From contig JADMNL010000028.1 of the NCBI GenBank assembly GCA_016271365.2, positions 55,198,001 to 55,262,000 on the forward strand: DNA of 64,000 nt, written 5' to 3'. The stretch is from Neoceratodus forsteri (Eukaryota > Chordata > Ceratodontiformes > Ceratodontidae). The translations under genes and the position numbers were made by a program. Under the pieces are notes generated by a model. The model was not told the origin of the DNA. It ran no database searches and was given only the letters and a program-made list of their open reading frames with translations. Below are positions 39,774 through 50,776 of the stretch, in pieces; the stretch's first letter is position 1; each line of letters opens with the position of its first letter.

Positions 39774-42262
39774 TCAGAACTTTTATTGATCAGCTAAAAG
39801 CCATTACAAGTCACACAAGGTTAACAAAATTCACATTTGTACAAGAGTCCCAATAAATAAAGTGCAAGATAGACAGCTAAATATTTAAAGGTCAGTATTC
39901 TGTTACTGCATGTTGACAAGGTATAACATAATAACCAATCAAAGTCACAAATAAGTTGTGATTATACATCTCATCAATGAGTTGTTTCCAGAAGCAAGTT
40001 AATGTTTCTAAAATACATCCATTATTAGAATTAAAGAGTTTATCATGTTGTCTGGAGGGACAGCAAGACCAGTCATGATGTCACCAAGCCACATTGTCCA
40101 TTGTGGAACAGAAAGTGGACAGATTAATAGTACATGTCTGAGGTCATCATCTAATAATCTCCCACATCTGCAGAAAGGGGAGATGACTTCTTGCCTCTTC
40201 TGTCTAAAGTGTATATAGTTGGCAGTATAAATTTCCATCCTAAATTTAGTTAACGTTCTCCTTGCTCTAGGATTGGACATCTTTAATAAATACGGTTCCA
40301 ACCTGTGTGTATTTTTAATTGCTTGTATCACCTAAATTACAGAGGTTACATAGACATAGATAGATACAGAGCTAAGAGGACTTATACCCATAGTGCTCGC
40401 TTGTTGAGTTTTCTTTTTAAATTTAAATTTTGCCTGCTACAAGTAGCCTATCCTACTGATGTTTAAAAACGTCAGTAGAAGAACTCTGTACCACTTCTGT
40501 TGTCAAATTGTTCCATATAAGTATAATCCTTTGAGTATACCACATTTTTCTTTGCTGTGTTCTACAGTTTTCTCCCAACAGCTGTAAAGCATATGCCCTA
40601 GTATCATGCAATCTATTTCTAAATGTTAAACCTAACTTTTCCCATAAGTCCCGATTTGTAAAAGCTTTGAACAGCAGGCACATGTCTCCTCTCAGCCTTC
40701 TATAGTCAAGTGTGAACGTATTCAGTTCTTCCAATCTATGTGAGTAATCCATTCCTTCCATCCCCATTGTCACACGTCTAGCCCTTCTTTGTATATTCTC
40801 CAATTTGGCAACGTCACCCTTTAGGTATGGTGACCAAACCTGAGCTCCATACTCCAGCAGAGGCCTCACCAAGGCTCCATAAAGGAGCAATATAACCCCT
40901 CTGTCCCTGCTTGATATACGTTTAAGAATACAATTTAAGATCCCATTTGATTTCCTGGTGATGTTAGTGCAATGAGTGTCAAACTGTAGATCGTTTGAAA
41001 TGATGATCCCCAGGTCCCTTTCCTGTGCCATTGCCTTCACATTTATATTTCCTAGCTGGTAATTGTCTGCTGTAATATTTGTGCCCAAATGCATTACTGT
41101 GCATTTGTCAGGCTTTAGGTGCAGTTGGTAAGTATTGCACCATGTATTAATATGGTCCAACACCTTCTGAAGTTCCAGATAATCATTTTGGTCCAGCAAG
41201 TCTACTCCCAAACGACACTCGTCCGCAAACTTGAATAGCCTAAGACTTGTCTATTTTTCAGGCATGTTTGCAATATCTGTGTCCCTAAGTCTGGTTATAA
41301 CTATAGAAGCTATATCTTTCAAGGGCCTAAGGTAAATATCCCACAAAGTATGCCCTAAGCCATATGGGAAGAGAAGATTCCTGATTATTTTTAAAGTAGG
41401 GGTGTGATACCCTATTATGGAGTATTTTATCTCCTCTTCCAGACATTTCCTTGGTAATCTTTACTCCTTTAATAAAAAATAGCTTCAGAGCTAAAAGAAT
41501 TTGTCTGTCAACTCCCAAAATAAGAAAATTATGTTGCCCTAGTTCTAAATTAAGAATGGCGGCTGGTATGAATTGTGGGACCATAAAAATATACCTTTTA
41601 GTTTTGTTAAAGATAATTTCCAATTTACCCAAATCAGACAGGCCCCATATTTCTCCCGCATACAATGCAGCTGACTTCATTTTCGCATTCAGAACCTTCA
41701 GAATACCTTTAACTGTGCTATGACCCATTTTGGAAGTAAATATTCTGAATGCATTAAACGCCATGTTTACTTTTTTCAGAATGAGATTACTATGTTCTTT
41801 CTAGAGAAGATTCTGTGTGACTCTTACCCATAAATAATCATAATGCTTAACATTATCTACCCTCTCACTGTTGGTCCAAATGTTGGGGCACTTTTCACTT
41901 AGTTTTCCATAATATTAATATTTAGCTTAAGTGTGGAGCAAAGTTTTGCAAACTATTTCAAATTTCTTTAGAGTCCCCAAGCAGAAGTTGATGGCAGGAC
42001 TAAATCACTGGCATAAGCTAAACAGTCTACTCTGGCGCCCCATATTTGTGGAGCATGAAATGCAGTGTCATGTAAATTCAAAAGGGTTTTGTTGATATAA
42101 ATGTTAAAGCTAGTGGGAGCCAGTAATCGGCCTTGTCTGACTCCTAGATTAGTAGAAAATGTTGCTGTAGTACGTCCAAACTGATCATATTGAACCGAAG
42201 CCCATGCACAGTTATGTAATCTGATGAATATGTCGAGAATCTCTGGTTGTATTCCAAGCTTC
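39774..42262 (-). mobile_element. Second LINE type, antisense, inserted in CR1
   Basis: A non-LTR retrotransposon that differs from CR1. At its 3' side a 107-residue frame (40331-40008) ends in a CxC-H-C zinc-binding motif (FCRCGRLL...RHVLLICP). Next comes the C-terminal region LYAGEIWGLSDLGKLEIIFN (41764-41327). The RT core follows at 42000-42180, where the minus strand codes LGVRQGRLLAP, FNIYINK and a YASD form of the YADD box. Flanking CR1 sequence carries AGTGAGCTGTT on both sides (39757 and 42265), a target duplication of about 12-14 bp. The clade is undetermined (possibly Nimb/I-like). Another LINE fragment is nested at 40335-41265. Confidence 0.75.
40335..41265 (-). mobile_element. CR1/Rex-like LINE fragment, antisense, well preserved
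   Basis: It is nested in the LINE at 39774-42262. It holds an uninterrupted 252-codon frame (41211-40453) of the RT C-terminus: LHLKPDKCTVMHLG, ERDLGIIISNDLQFDTHC, ISSRDRGVILLLYGALVRPL, LEYGAQVWSPYLKGDV and WNNLTTEVVQ. It differs clearly from the CR1 copies B, C and E, so it belongs to another family. It lacks the catalytic core and is 5' truncated. Confidence 0.85.
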
Positions 42263-42539
42263 TGTCAGTGAGCTGTTGAACAGGGCTGTTAGCAAGACAG
42301 CTAGCTTTTATATAGTATTTAATGGCAGATTAGGACCACTTGTCCAATGATTCTGCCCATTTCTCCCTGCCTGCACTATTACATTAGACCATACCTGATC
42401 TGCAACTTTTCCTCCCTCCCTCCCTCCTCATTACTTTCCACTGTGATTTCTTTGTTACTTCCTTTGCTGTCTGTTCTTCTGTCTGTGCCTTCACACTCCT
42501 GACCACTCTTTCTGCCTCTTTTTGTTTCTCTAGATACAC
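42263..42539 (-). mobile_element. CR1-like LINE, antisense (copy E, segment 4)
   Basis: It resumes after the nested LINE (AGTGAGCTGTTGAACAGGG). The region 42450-42535 with CTGACCACTCTTTCTGCCTC and TTTGTTTCTCTAGATAC parallels 5090-5310 in copy A1. Between them (about 42310-42380) a fragment resembling a CR1 3' end (GATTAGGACCACTTGTCCAATG) may be a small separate insertion. Confidence 0.65.
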
Positions 42540-43681
42540 AGCTCTGTATATCAAATGTAGACTCTCCTGAGATATGAATTAAGGCATAGAGTTCATGGGA
42601 AAAAAACAGCGTCTTTAAGTAGAGTGCGGGCTACAAATATACAGTCTGGAGGCTCAGACATACCGCCCACATAAGACAGCCTAACAGCATTGTGGCATTT
42701 TGCTGGCAACATTGGGAGTTGAAATAAGGAAAAAAAATATTTTTTGCTTTCCTCAGGTTTTTTATTAAGCGGGGCTGCAGCCTGCTGTAAGGGTGGTGCG
42801 TTACTGTTGTTCTGCTGAGGTGAAGAAATTATAGGCTGCAGAATCAGAGTAGGATTCTGGGTGAGGGTTAGCTCCTCCAGAATATGTAAACGGCCTGCAG
42901 AAATATGTTCCTCAGGGTTTCTGTGAGCAGGAGCTTCAGAGGAGCTAGGTAAAGCAATCTCAGGAAAGACAGCAGCGGTCGGTATACAGATTGGAGAAGA
43001 ACCTGAAACCCAGTTGTTACAGCCATGCTGCTTTTCACAGCCTGCACACTGAAGAGCTAACTCGACAGACCAAGGTATTTCCCTTTTATCAGACAGGGGT
43101 GTGGCAGTGGTTATTTGTTTGGCTGGCACAGCATTAGTAGGAGAAACAGTACTTACAGGAGACAGTGGGGACAAATCCGAGGTATGTGCGGTACTTTCCA
43201 TAGCGTGAGAACTGGCAGATGGCAGCTCCTTTAATCGTGTTCCTGAAGCATTCAACTGTAAAATGCCGACAACGACAGATGGGCTGTCAGACCGGAGCCG
43301 GTGAATCTTCTGCTGCAGTTACATTTTAGTAAATAAAAATTTCCGCTCCTCGGTGTCCAAGATCAAAGGTTTCAGGTGTGTCTTGCGCTGAAGGTAGTCA
43401 GGAATCTTCAGTCTCTTCTGGTAGTTCCTGGTCAGCATCAATTCATATTGAGTCTAACAACTCTTGTGCAGGCATTTCCAGCAGGGTTGCACTAGGATGA
43501 CTATTGGGCAGGAAATTTATAAAATTCAACCCTTCTGTCTCAAGAATCAGAGCAGCCTCTACCATAGCCGTGATGGGAGAGGAGACCTGCTCTCCCACCT
43601 CCACAGCGTCCATCCGCTCAGCACAGCTTCCATCCGCCATCTTGGCTGACTGCCAAGACAGCAGTGAGGTCCCCTATTGCA
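42540..43681 (-). mobile_element. Tx1-like LINE 5' end, antisense (second copy)
   Basis: 5' part of a Tx1/L1-like LINE: a 5' leader with an AAGATGGCGG start (43640-43650) and ORF1 fragments (43640-43443 and 43255-42593). The block NAVRLSYVGG...DCIFVARTLLKD and the following YALIHISG sequence match ORF1 of the copy at 8154-14630. It is cut on the left at about 42540 and abuts the V-SINE 3' half on the right. Confidence 0.75.
42593..43255 (-). pseudogene. Tx1-like ORF1 fragment (second copy)
   Basis: A 220-residue open stretch. The N-terminal two thirds are Ser/Thr/Pro/Gln rich without structure. There is one CAGCEKQHGC cysteine cluster near residue 70. The C-terminal part (LPAKCHNAVRLSYVGG, FVARTLLKDAVFFP) is the conserved ORF1 block also found around 14060-14215. 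ORF1 proteins of this group bind the element RNA. It is truncated at both ends relative to the other copy and not functional. Confidence 0.7.
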
Positions 43682-43882
43682 AAGTAGGGGAATTTTCCAA
43701 GTGCTCTGGCCAAATTCCCCCCATTCACTAAAAATACCACCAACAGCTTACTGTAGTTCAAGGTCAGGTGGCATTCATCTGTTTTCCCTCCCCCGGGTCG
43801 TGCCTGAAAACAGTCAGGATTTGTCTAGTGGACTTACCCGGTCAACAAAAATGAAATAAAATAAATAAATAAATAAATAAAA
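43682..43882 (+). mobile_element. V-SINE-type SINE, 3' half
   Basis: It starts at AAGTAGGGGAATTTTCC and continues with TGCTCTGGCCAAATTCCCCC, the V-SINE centre. The 3' part has CGGGTCGTGCCTGAAAACAG and ACTTACCCGGTCAAC, and the tail is (AAAT)n. The 5' half is missing because the Tx1-like LINE ends exactly here. Together with 7904-8153 it would cover one complete SINE. Confidence 0.85.
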
Positions 43883-44640
43883 TGTACAGCCTCCAGTAGT
43901 TCCCTGTTCAGTTCCTCCCCTTGTCCCGGAGGTCTGTAAATCATTCCTGTGCAGATGACTGTGCGATTGCCTGTATCCAGGGTGACCCACAGTGTTTCTT
44001 CTTCCCTTTGCATTCCTAGTGCCTCGGTTGTCTTAATCCCTTCTTTGATGTAAAGGTCCACCTCCCTTCTCCTCTTTTCCTTCCTGTCCCTTCTGAGTAA
44101 AGTATACCACAGAATTGTTCAGAAAAATTATTTCCTATTAACCTTATTTTATCTCTGTGAGTTATTTGAAAGTTTCTATTACTTCCCCCCGTTCCTCCAG
44201 CATATACAGTTCAAGGTCCTTCAGTCTTTTCTCAAGGGTTTTTGATGCACACCCTGTGCCATTTCGGTTGTCTTCCTCCCCTGAACTGCCCCCACTCTTT
44301 CTCTATCCTTCGAGAGTAGTGGTCTCCAGAACAGATCACAGTACTCCAGGTGAGATCTCTTCAGTAATCTATACAGGGGTAACATCATTTCCAACTTTCT
44401 GTTGAATGTACCACTCCCTATATACCCCAGCATCCCATAGCTATCCTATTTGCTTTATCACACTGCCTAGACACTTTTAGGTCATTAGATGTAACTTTCT
44501 GGTCTTGTTCCTGTTTGGTAGTCATCAATGCTTCTCCTCTTAATTTATACTCAGCCCCAGGATTTCTGCACCACAAATGCACAGTTTTGCACTTTTTTTG
44601 CATTTAAGCCCAGTTGCCATGCCCTTGACCAGTTCACAAT
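43883..44640 (-). mobile_element. CR1-like LINE fragments, antisense (copy F)
   Basis: Two parts lie side by side. 43883-44090 is endonuclease (minus frame MDLYIKEGIKTTEALG, then VICTGMIYRPPGQ, the YRPP motif). 44150-44640 is the RT C-terminus (IGSGTFNRKLEMMLPLYRLL, SHLEYCDLFWRPL). The middle of the element is absent, so a deletion or two separate insertions are needed. Strongly diverged. Confidence 0.75.
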
Positions 44641-45143
44641 TTGGAGTGAAAATACCAGCAAATGCCTACAGCATTAGGATTTCCAGCTGTAACACCCCAC
44701 CCTGTAGAGACTGACATGTGTCAGTGGTGTGACTTGGGATCATCGGTTGTAATGCTCATGCCATTCCAACCCCCCCCATCCTGCAGCCAGTCACAGGCAT
44801 TGAGGTGTGCTCTGGAGTGCTTGGTCCTAAGTTCACCCCATTTTCCTATACTGCACCCATCTCAGCTTATTCCCTTATGGAATGGGGTAAATATACGGCC
44901 CAATGACCCCAAAGCACACCACACTTGTCAGTGTCTACAGGGTAGGGTGAGGTGAAATGGCATGAGCGTTATAGTTGATGACCCAAAGGCACACCCTAAT
45001 GCCCTTCAGTCTCTGCAGGGTGGGGGGTGAAGGGTGAGGTTGGCATCAGTTCAGTAGTTCACTGCCACTCCTATTATGCATCTCTAACCTCTGCACTACC
45101 AATGCCAGCAAGACAACACTCGGCATTGACAAATGCTCATTTT
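44641..45143 (+). repeat. Family X repeat, right-hand part (copy X3)
   Basis: The same block order as 31380-31860: CCAGCTGTAACACCC, CAGCCAGTCACAGGCATTG, TTCCCTTATGGAATGGGGT, CTACAGGGTAGGGTGAGG and CAGTTCAGTAGTTCACTGCC. It ends with CTCGGCATTGACAAATGCTC at about 45140, the family X right terminus. Confidence 0.8.
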
Positions 45144-45147
45144 ATCC

Positions 45148-45482
45148 ATCCTAGCTTTTTCCAAGATAATACCAGTATGGGAGAAGGGGTACGACTTACA
45201 AAAAAAATCAGGGAAAATCATGAGCTAAACTTGTGGCTATGAGCTTGGTGCCTAGAAAAGGAGCATGACTACATCAATGAATGGAATGATTTTTGGGACA
45301 GGAGGCTCTTTAGGTTGGATGGCCTCCACCTAACCAGGAAAAGGGCAAGAGCACTCAGTCAGAAACTCAATGTTTTTTGTGAGGGTTTTCAACTAGCACA
45401 TGGGAAGACAGTGAATAAACCGTACCTGCAACATGGAGTTCAGGTCACCTCTCCCCACACTGCAGATAGAAAACACTTGGCG
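45148..45482 (+). mobile_element. CR1-like LINE, forward (copy D, segment 1: ORF1 end)
   Basis: Start of the long forward CR1 that is spread over 45148-56815. The forward frame includes FRLDGLHLTRKRARALSQKL near 45310-45370. This is the DGxHLt motif at the end of the SGNH-esterase-like domain in CR1 ORF1. It is followed by an antisense SINE. Confidence 0.75.
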
Positions 45483-45720
45483 AAAACAAAATTTATTTTA
45501 TTTATTTTAGTCTTCAGTAACTGGGTAAGGCCCACTAGGCACAAGTGCCTGTTTTCAGGGGTGACCTGGGAGCACTGGGCGGTCAAGTGACTTGCTCAGA
45601 GTCACACAGTATGCAAGTGGAGGTTGTGAGAATCAAACTCAGGTCTGGTCTGCTGGATGTACTAAGCTCATTCACACCTCATTCCTCTAACCTCTAGGCT
45701 ATACTGCCAGCCCAGTACAA
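45483..45720 (-). mobile_element. tRNA-derived SINE, CORE/MIR-like, antisense
   Basis: Close relative of the SINE at 9735-9965 in opposite orientation. It shares CACTAGGCACAAGTGCCTG, GGGTGACCTGGGAGCAC, CTTGCTCAGAGTCACACAGT and CCTCTAACCTCTAGGCTATA. It interrupts CR1 copy D. Confidence 0.85.
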
Positions 45721-46211
45721 GGATACAAAGAATACAGACAAAGAGAACAAACATGCAACCCAACCAGAAAGGCAGACCTGGAAGGCAATGGCAGTGAGTG
45801 CGCATAGTCTACCAAATAAAATGATGGCGCTAATAGCCTTCATTGCAAATGCAAAAGTTGACTGGATCACAGTAACTGAAATATGGGTCAACGATAACCA
45901 TGAATGGGATGTAGCCATTCCAAGTTGTAATCTCTTTACAAGGGACAGGAGGGGAAAAGGGGGGAAGGGTAGCATTGTATGTAAGGGAGGGCATAAAGGC
46001 AACCGAGGTCCAGGGACCACATATGGGGCCAGAGATCCTATGGATCAGGATTGAAGAAGGCAAAGGCTTGGTCACACGGGTTGGAGTAGCCTACAGGCTT
46101 CCAGCGCACAATGCAGAGGCAGACAAATGCTGCTAGAGAACATAACTGACGTGACTTACAAAGGGGAAGGGATCCCGGTGGGAGAGTTCAATTTACCTGA
46201 TGTAAATAGGA
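45721..46211 (+). mobile_element. CR1-like LINE, forward (copy D, segment 2: endonuclease)
   Basis: The forward frame around 45788-46054 codes the start of the CR1 endonuclease: SAHSLPNKMMALIAFIA, then VDWITVTEIWVND, the catalytic Glu in the TEIW box. Frames shift after about 45990, where VIYRPP-like sequence becomes VAYRLPA (46085). It is interrupted at 46212 by an antisense L2. Confidence 0.8.
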
Positions 46212-46955
46212 AATCCTTCATAATAATAATAATAAAACTTTATTTATTAAGCGCCTTTCAAATTCCAAGGCGCTTTACAATTTTTAAAAACAAATTCTCT
46301 AAAATATAACACATAAAATATGGACCATTTAAAAATCATAACAATTCATGGAATGCTTGACTCCACAAAAAAGTATTGAGTGCCTGCTTAAAACTCCTCA
46401 TGATCACACATTCCCCTGAGCTGATATGGCAGAGAATTCCAGTGGGTTGGGGCCACAAACATTAAAGCACAGGCCCCAGAAGATTTCAAGGTAACCCTTG
46501 GAATCTCCAGCAACTCCTCGTCAGCTGTACAGAGCTGTCACACAGGGTTCTAGGGAATCAGAAGCTGTTTCAAGTAGTTGGGACCAAGTCTGTGTAGGGC
46601 TTTGTAGGTCAATAAACCTACCTTAAAGGTGATCCACCACTGAATCGGCAGTCAGTGCATATTGCGCAACACAGGGGTAATATGCAATCTTCTAGACAGC
46701 CCTGTCAGTAAATGAGCAGCAGCATTCTGCACTAGCTGCAAGCGGTGGATATCGACCCCAGGAAGCCCTAAGTAAAGGGAGTTGCAGTAGTCCAGGCAAG
46801 AGGTCACAAAGACATGGAGCAATACAAGTAAATCACTAGACGGAACAAGGTGTTTGATCCTGGCGATGTTCCTAAGATGTTAGAATGCTGACTTAAAGAC
46901 TGCCAACACCTGATAACGGAGGGTCAGCCCATCGTCAAGCACCACTCCAAGGTCG
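46212..46955 (-). mobile_element. L2-like LINE 3' fragment, antisense
   Basis: Starts with an (ATA)n/TTTATTTATTAAGCGCC terminus. Minus-strand translation gives the L2/Maui RT C-terminus: DLGVVLDDGLTL (about 46930), SCLDYCNSLYLGLPG (about 46780), RLQLVQNAAAHLLTG, HITPVLR, YKALHRLGPNYLKQLL (about 46590) and APTHWNSLPYQL (about 46440). One or two stops are present. It is nested in CR1 copy D. Confidence 0.85.
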
Positions 46956-47082
46956 TGCGAAATCCAAAAGTAAGGACATTATCAGACCCATGAGAGGAGC
47001 TGGACTTGAGCAACTTGTAACTGACCCCACAAGGAGGGACTCTATCCTGGATTTAGTTCTAACAAACAATAAGAAAAAATTA
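46956..47082 (+). mobile_element. CR1-like LINE, forward (copy D, segment 3)
   Basis: Short endonuclease segment ending with DSILDLVLTNN at about 47070, the CR1 block before SDH. It is cut by the DIRS starting at 47083. The following codons (SHLVSSNHKTVW) appear at 54235. Confidence 0.85.
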
Positions 47083-47509
47083 CTCACCTTATTAATGTTG
47101 TTTCTTCTAATGGAGTCTTGATGTATTATGACAATTGCAGTATGACCACAGGTTAGAGCTGCTCCGGAGGTGAAATAGTTAACTTTCCATGCAGGCATGG
47201 AACTTAGAGCGCGAGCTCGGTTGAAAACTCTGTCTGTTGTGCTTCAAACGCAAACTGTCAGATCTTTACGAGCTAAAACTCACTAAGGTTCTGTGTGGAA
47301 GCTGTAAACCACACTAGCCAACTGGCTACTAACATAAACACTCATTTTTGCCTAAAACAAAGACTCAAGTCAGGAGACCCAAAATGCAAAAACACAACAC
47401 CAATTCACCCAAAAGGTAGGTGAAAACAACAAGGTGGGCATCAAAAAAAGTGCCAACCCTGTACTGCCCACCCACATCCCCAAAACAGAGGTTCTGAGAG
47501 GGGCAGGAA

Positions 47510-47615
47510 GGGAGGTCATAATATAGCAAGACTCCATTAAAAGAAACAACATTACTAAGGTGAGTAATTTTTTCTTCAAACAACATGAAGTCTTGCTATA
47601 TTATGACAATTGCAG
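47510..47615. repeat. DIRS internal complementary region (second DIRS)
   Basis: The halves GCAAGACTCCATTAAAAGAA...GGTGAGTAA and TTCAAACAACATGAAGTCTT meet at about 47570. They are complementary to the element's left end (TTACTCACCTTATTAATG) and right end (AAGACTTCATGTTGTTTGAA). Confidence 0.9.
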
Positions 47616-47649
47616 ACTACACAGCAGTACCTGAATGGAGGAGGGACAG

Positions 47650-48790
47650 AACCTACCTAGGAAATAGGCTCTGAAGCACAGCTGTGCCAAACCAAGCATC
47701 ACTCGTAGCCTGGATGTCCAGGGAGTACTGCTTGGTAAAAGTGTGAACTGTTTTCCAGGTAGCTGCTTAACATATTTCTAGAATAGGAATGTCTCTGGCA
47801 GCAGCCAGAGAAGCAGCTGTACCTCTGGTAGAGTGAGCCCTCAGGCCTGAGGGGGGAACTTTACCCAACTTCTCATAGCAGAATTGGTACAAGAGACAAT
47901 CCACCTGGCAATGGATCTTTTAGTGACTGACTTCCCTTTACCAACTTCGCCATAGGTGAGGAACAGTTGGAGGGAGTCAAACCTATGACCCTTGGTACAC
48001 TCTATGTAGTAACTAAGCGCTCTTTTCACATCTAGGTTGTGCAGCATCCTCTCCCCAGAGGAGGAGTGGTCAGTGAAGTACACTGGAAGTGAAATAGATT
48101 GATTAAGGTGGAAATCTGAAACCACCTTAGGCAGGAACTTTCTGTTAGTCCGAAGGACCACCTTATCTCTGTGAAAAGAGATAAACTCCTGCTCCACTGA
48201 CAATGCTTGTAATTCACTTATGTGTCTGGCAGAGGTGAAGACTACCAAAAACACAGTTTTCCAAGTCAAGTACTTGAGCTCAGCTGAAGACAAGGGCTCA
48301 GAGGGGTTGCATAAGCTGAGCAATGCAAACATTAAGATCCCAGGCAGGATCCCTGAATGGAGGTTGGTGTGAAACAACCCTTAAAAAACTTGGAAAATAC
48401 AGGATGAGCTGAAAGGAAGAGGATTTACCTGTTGAAATAAAGCAGACAGCTGCCAAGTGCACCTTCAGGGTAGCTGGTCTCAGCCCCAAGAACTCAGGTG
48501 GACCATATAATCCAGGACTGTGGGTAGATCAGCAGAGACTGGGGAAATATGCTTTTCCGAGCACCATATGGAAAACCTTTCCATTTGGAATTGTAAGTAG
48601 CCCTGGTGGAAGGCTTCCTTGCAGCCTTCAATATATCCATTACACCTGGGAAAGGTGTAAATCAGCAACCCTAACTCTTCAAGAACCAAGCCTTGAGATT
48701 GAGAGATTTGAGATTCGGGTACTAGACCCTTCCTGGGCACAGGTTAACAGATTGTGATTCCTGGGAAGGGACAGGGTAGGATGGACTGCT
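47650..48790 (-). pseudogene. DIRS tyrosine recombinase, frameshifted
   Basis: Recombinase blocks in three frames: FHQGYLQFQMERFSIWCSEK (48480-48740), LRPATLKVHLAAVCF (48430-48489) and AELKYLTWKTVFLVVFTSAR (48240-48300). In the last block the usual SARR is SARH. NLDVKRALSYYIECTKGH follows (about 48010), and after a frameshift at about 47840 come the HSTR box and a KQYS-type tyrosine block. The intact relative is at 61277-62308. It cannot make enzyme. Confidence 0.88.
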
Positions 48791-50776
48791 AAGGACAGCA
48801 GGAGTGGATACCAGGGCTGTCTGGCCCAATCCGGAGCTATCAGAATGACTTTGCATGATTGGGATCTGATTTTGACTAGCACTTTGAACAGGAGAGGAAA
48901 GGGAGGGAAGGCATAGAGAAACTTCCCCTCCCAAATGAGGGCTAAGGCATCCAGGGGGAGTGAGCTCAACACTGGGGGCCTGCAGCAAAAAAGAGGAAGT
49001 TGGTGATTGTCTGGGGCTGCAAAAAGATCTATCTGCCGGGTGCCCCATCTGGCAAATACTACTCCCAAGACCAGGGGATCCAGTGACCATTCGTGGTGGT
49101 TCTGGGAAATCCTGCTGAGAGCATCTGCCAGGACATTGTCCTTGCCTGGGAGGTGAACTGCCAGAAGGGAGGTGTTCAGGGAGTAAGCCAGAGATCACAA
49201 CTTCATCGCTTCAGTGCACAAGGCTGTAGATCGAGTGCCCCCTTGCTTGTTGATGTACCACATTGTAGTGGTGTTGTCTGTTCTGACCTGAATACTCTTG
49301 TTCTGAAAAGATGTGGAAAAAGCTTGACGTGCTAGAAAAACTGCTCTGAGCTCCAACAGGTTGATGTGGAGCAGAGATTCCTGGGGAGACCACAGACCCT
49401 GGGTGGTGAGGTCGCCCATGTGAGCTCCCCAGCCCAAGAGGGATGCATCTGTAGTAAGGATTAGAGAATGAGACAGAGTGACAAAAGGAACCCCTTGTCT
49501 CAGGTTGCTCTGATCTTGCCACCACTGTAGGGCTTGGATCAGGGTTCGAGTTACTGGGATCAGCTTGGTAAGAGGATCCTTTCTTTGAGACCAAAAAGCT
49601 CTCAAATGGAACTGGATGTCCCTCATCAGAAATCTTGCTCCTTGCACAACTCCTGTGGAAGCAGCCATGTGTCCTAGGTCCTGTAGAAAATGCCTTGCTG
49701 GCCGGGAGACCTGCTGGGTAAATGAGGAGGCCAGGGAGAGGAAGGCCCTGGCTTTCTGTGTGTTCAGTTCTGTGCCTATGAAGGTAAGAAGCTGGACCAG
49801 CTCTAGAACTGACTTTGAGAGATTCAGAAGGAAACCTAGAGAGGTAAGCAGTTGCTCCGTTATCTGAAGGTGTAAATTGACCTGGTCTGGGGACTGGCCT
49901 ACTAAAAGCCAATCATCCAGGTAAGGAAAGATGGCAATCTTTTGCCTCCTTAGGTAGGCAACTGCTACAGCCAGGCATTTGGTGAATACCCTTGGGGCAG
50001 AAGTGAGGCCGAAGGGCATTGCTCTGAACTGATAGTGGCCTGAGAGCAGCTCGAACCTGAGGTACTTTCGATGGGAGCTTCTGATGGGAATATGGAAGTA
50101 GGCATCCTTGAGGTCCAGGGAAGCTAGCCAGTCCCCTGGCCTTAGAGAGGGTAGGACAATTCCCAGAGTCACCATTTTGAACTTTGGCTTTAAAAGGTGC
50201 TTGTTTAAATATCTGAGATCCAGGATGGGCTGCCATTCTCCTGTCTTTTTTTGAGGTAAGGAAGTACCTGGAGTACAAACCTTTGCGCTGGTGTAGGGGA
50301 GGAACCCTTTCCACAGCTCTGAGAGCCAGGAGGGTAGAGATCTCTGCCTCTAGGGTGAGTGCCTCTGATGGAGTAGCAGGTGGAAAAGATCTGGTTCTCA
50401 GCTTTGGAAATTTTTTGAAGCTGAGAACCAGTCCCTGGCTTACTACTTCCAGGACCCACTTGTCTGATGTTAAAGACTTCCAGTCCTGGACAAAGTAAGT
50501 CAGCCTGCCCCCTACAGGTAGAGGAGAATCAGCCCTGGCAATCCCATCAGGGTGCCTGCTTGGCAGGGGCTTTGATCTAAGGGGTGGAAGCAGACCTGCT
50601 TGTACCCCGTCTGCCTCTCTCTGTAAAGAACCCCCTCTGAGCATAGGCGGAGGAGGAAGCTTGGGCTTGGTAAAAAGGCCTATGAAAAGGCCTCCCCCTG
50701 CTTCTAGGAAGCTGCTTTTGAGGAGTGGCCTGCCTTTCCTTGGCCTGTGCACTTCTATAGGTGATCCTATATTCAT
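48679..50776 (-). pseudogene. DIRS reverse transcriptase and RNase H, few breaks
   Basis: The RT N-terminus is at 50776-49913 (GGRLTYFVQDWKSLTSD, SEALTLEAEISTLL). A long clean frame at 50175-49195 (326 residues) carries ASLDLKDAYFHIPI, FRAMPFGLTSAPRVFTKC, the YLDD box in FPYLDDWLLVG, then RNase H with LTTDASLLGWGAH, LELRAVFLA and VRTDNTTTMWYINKQGG. After another break, TRQIDLFAAPDNHQLPLFCC and IAPDWARQPWYPLL (49068-48679) form the conserved tail. All catalytic residues seen are intact, but two or three frameshifts separate the parts. Confidence 0.88.
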
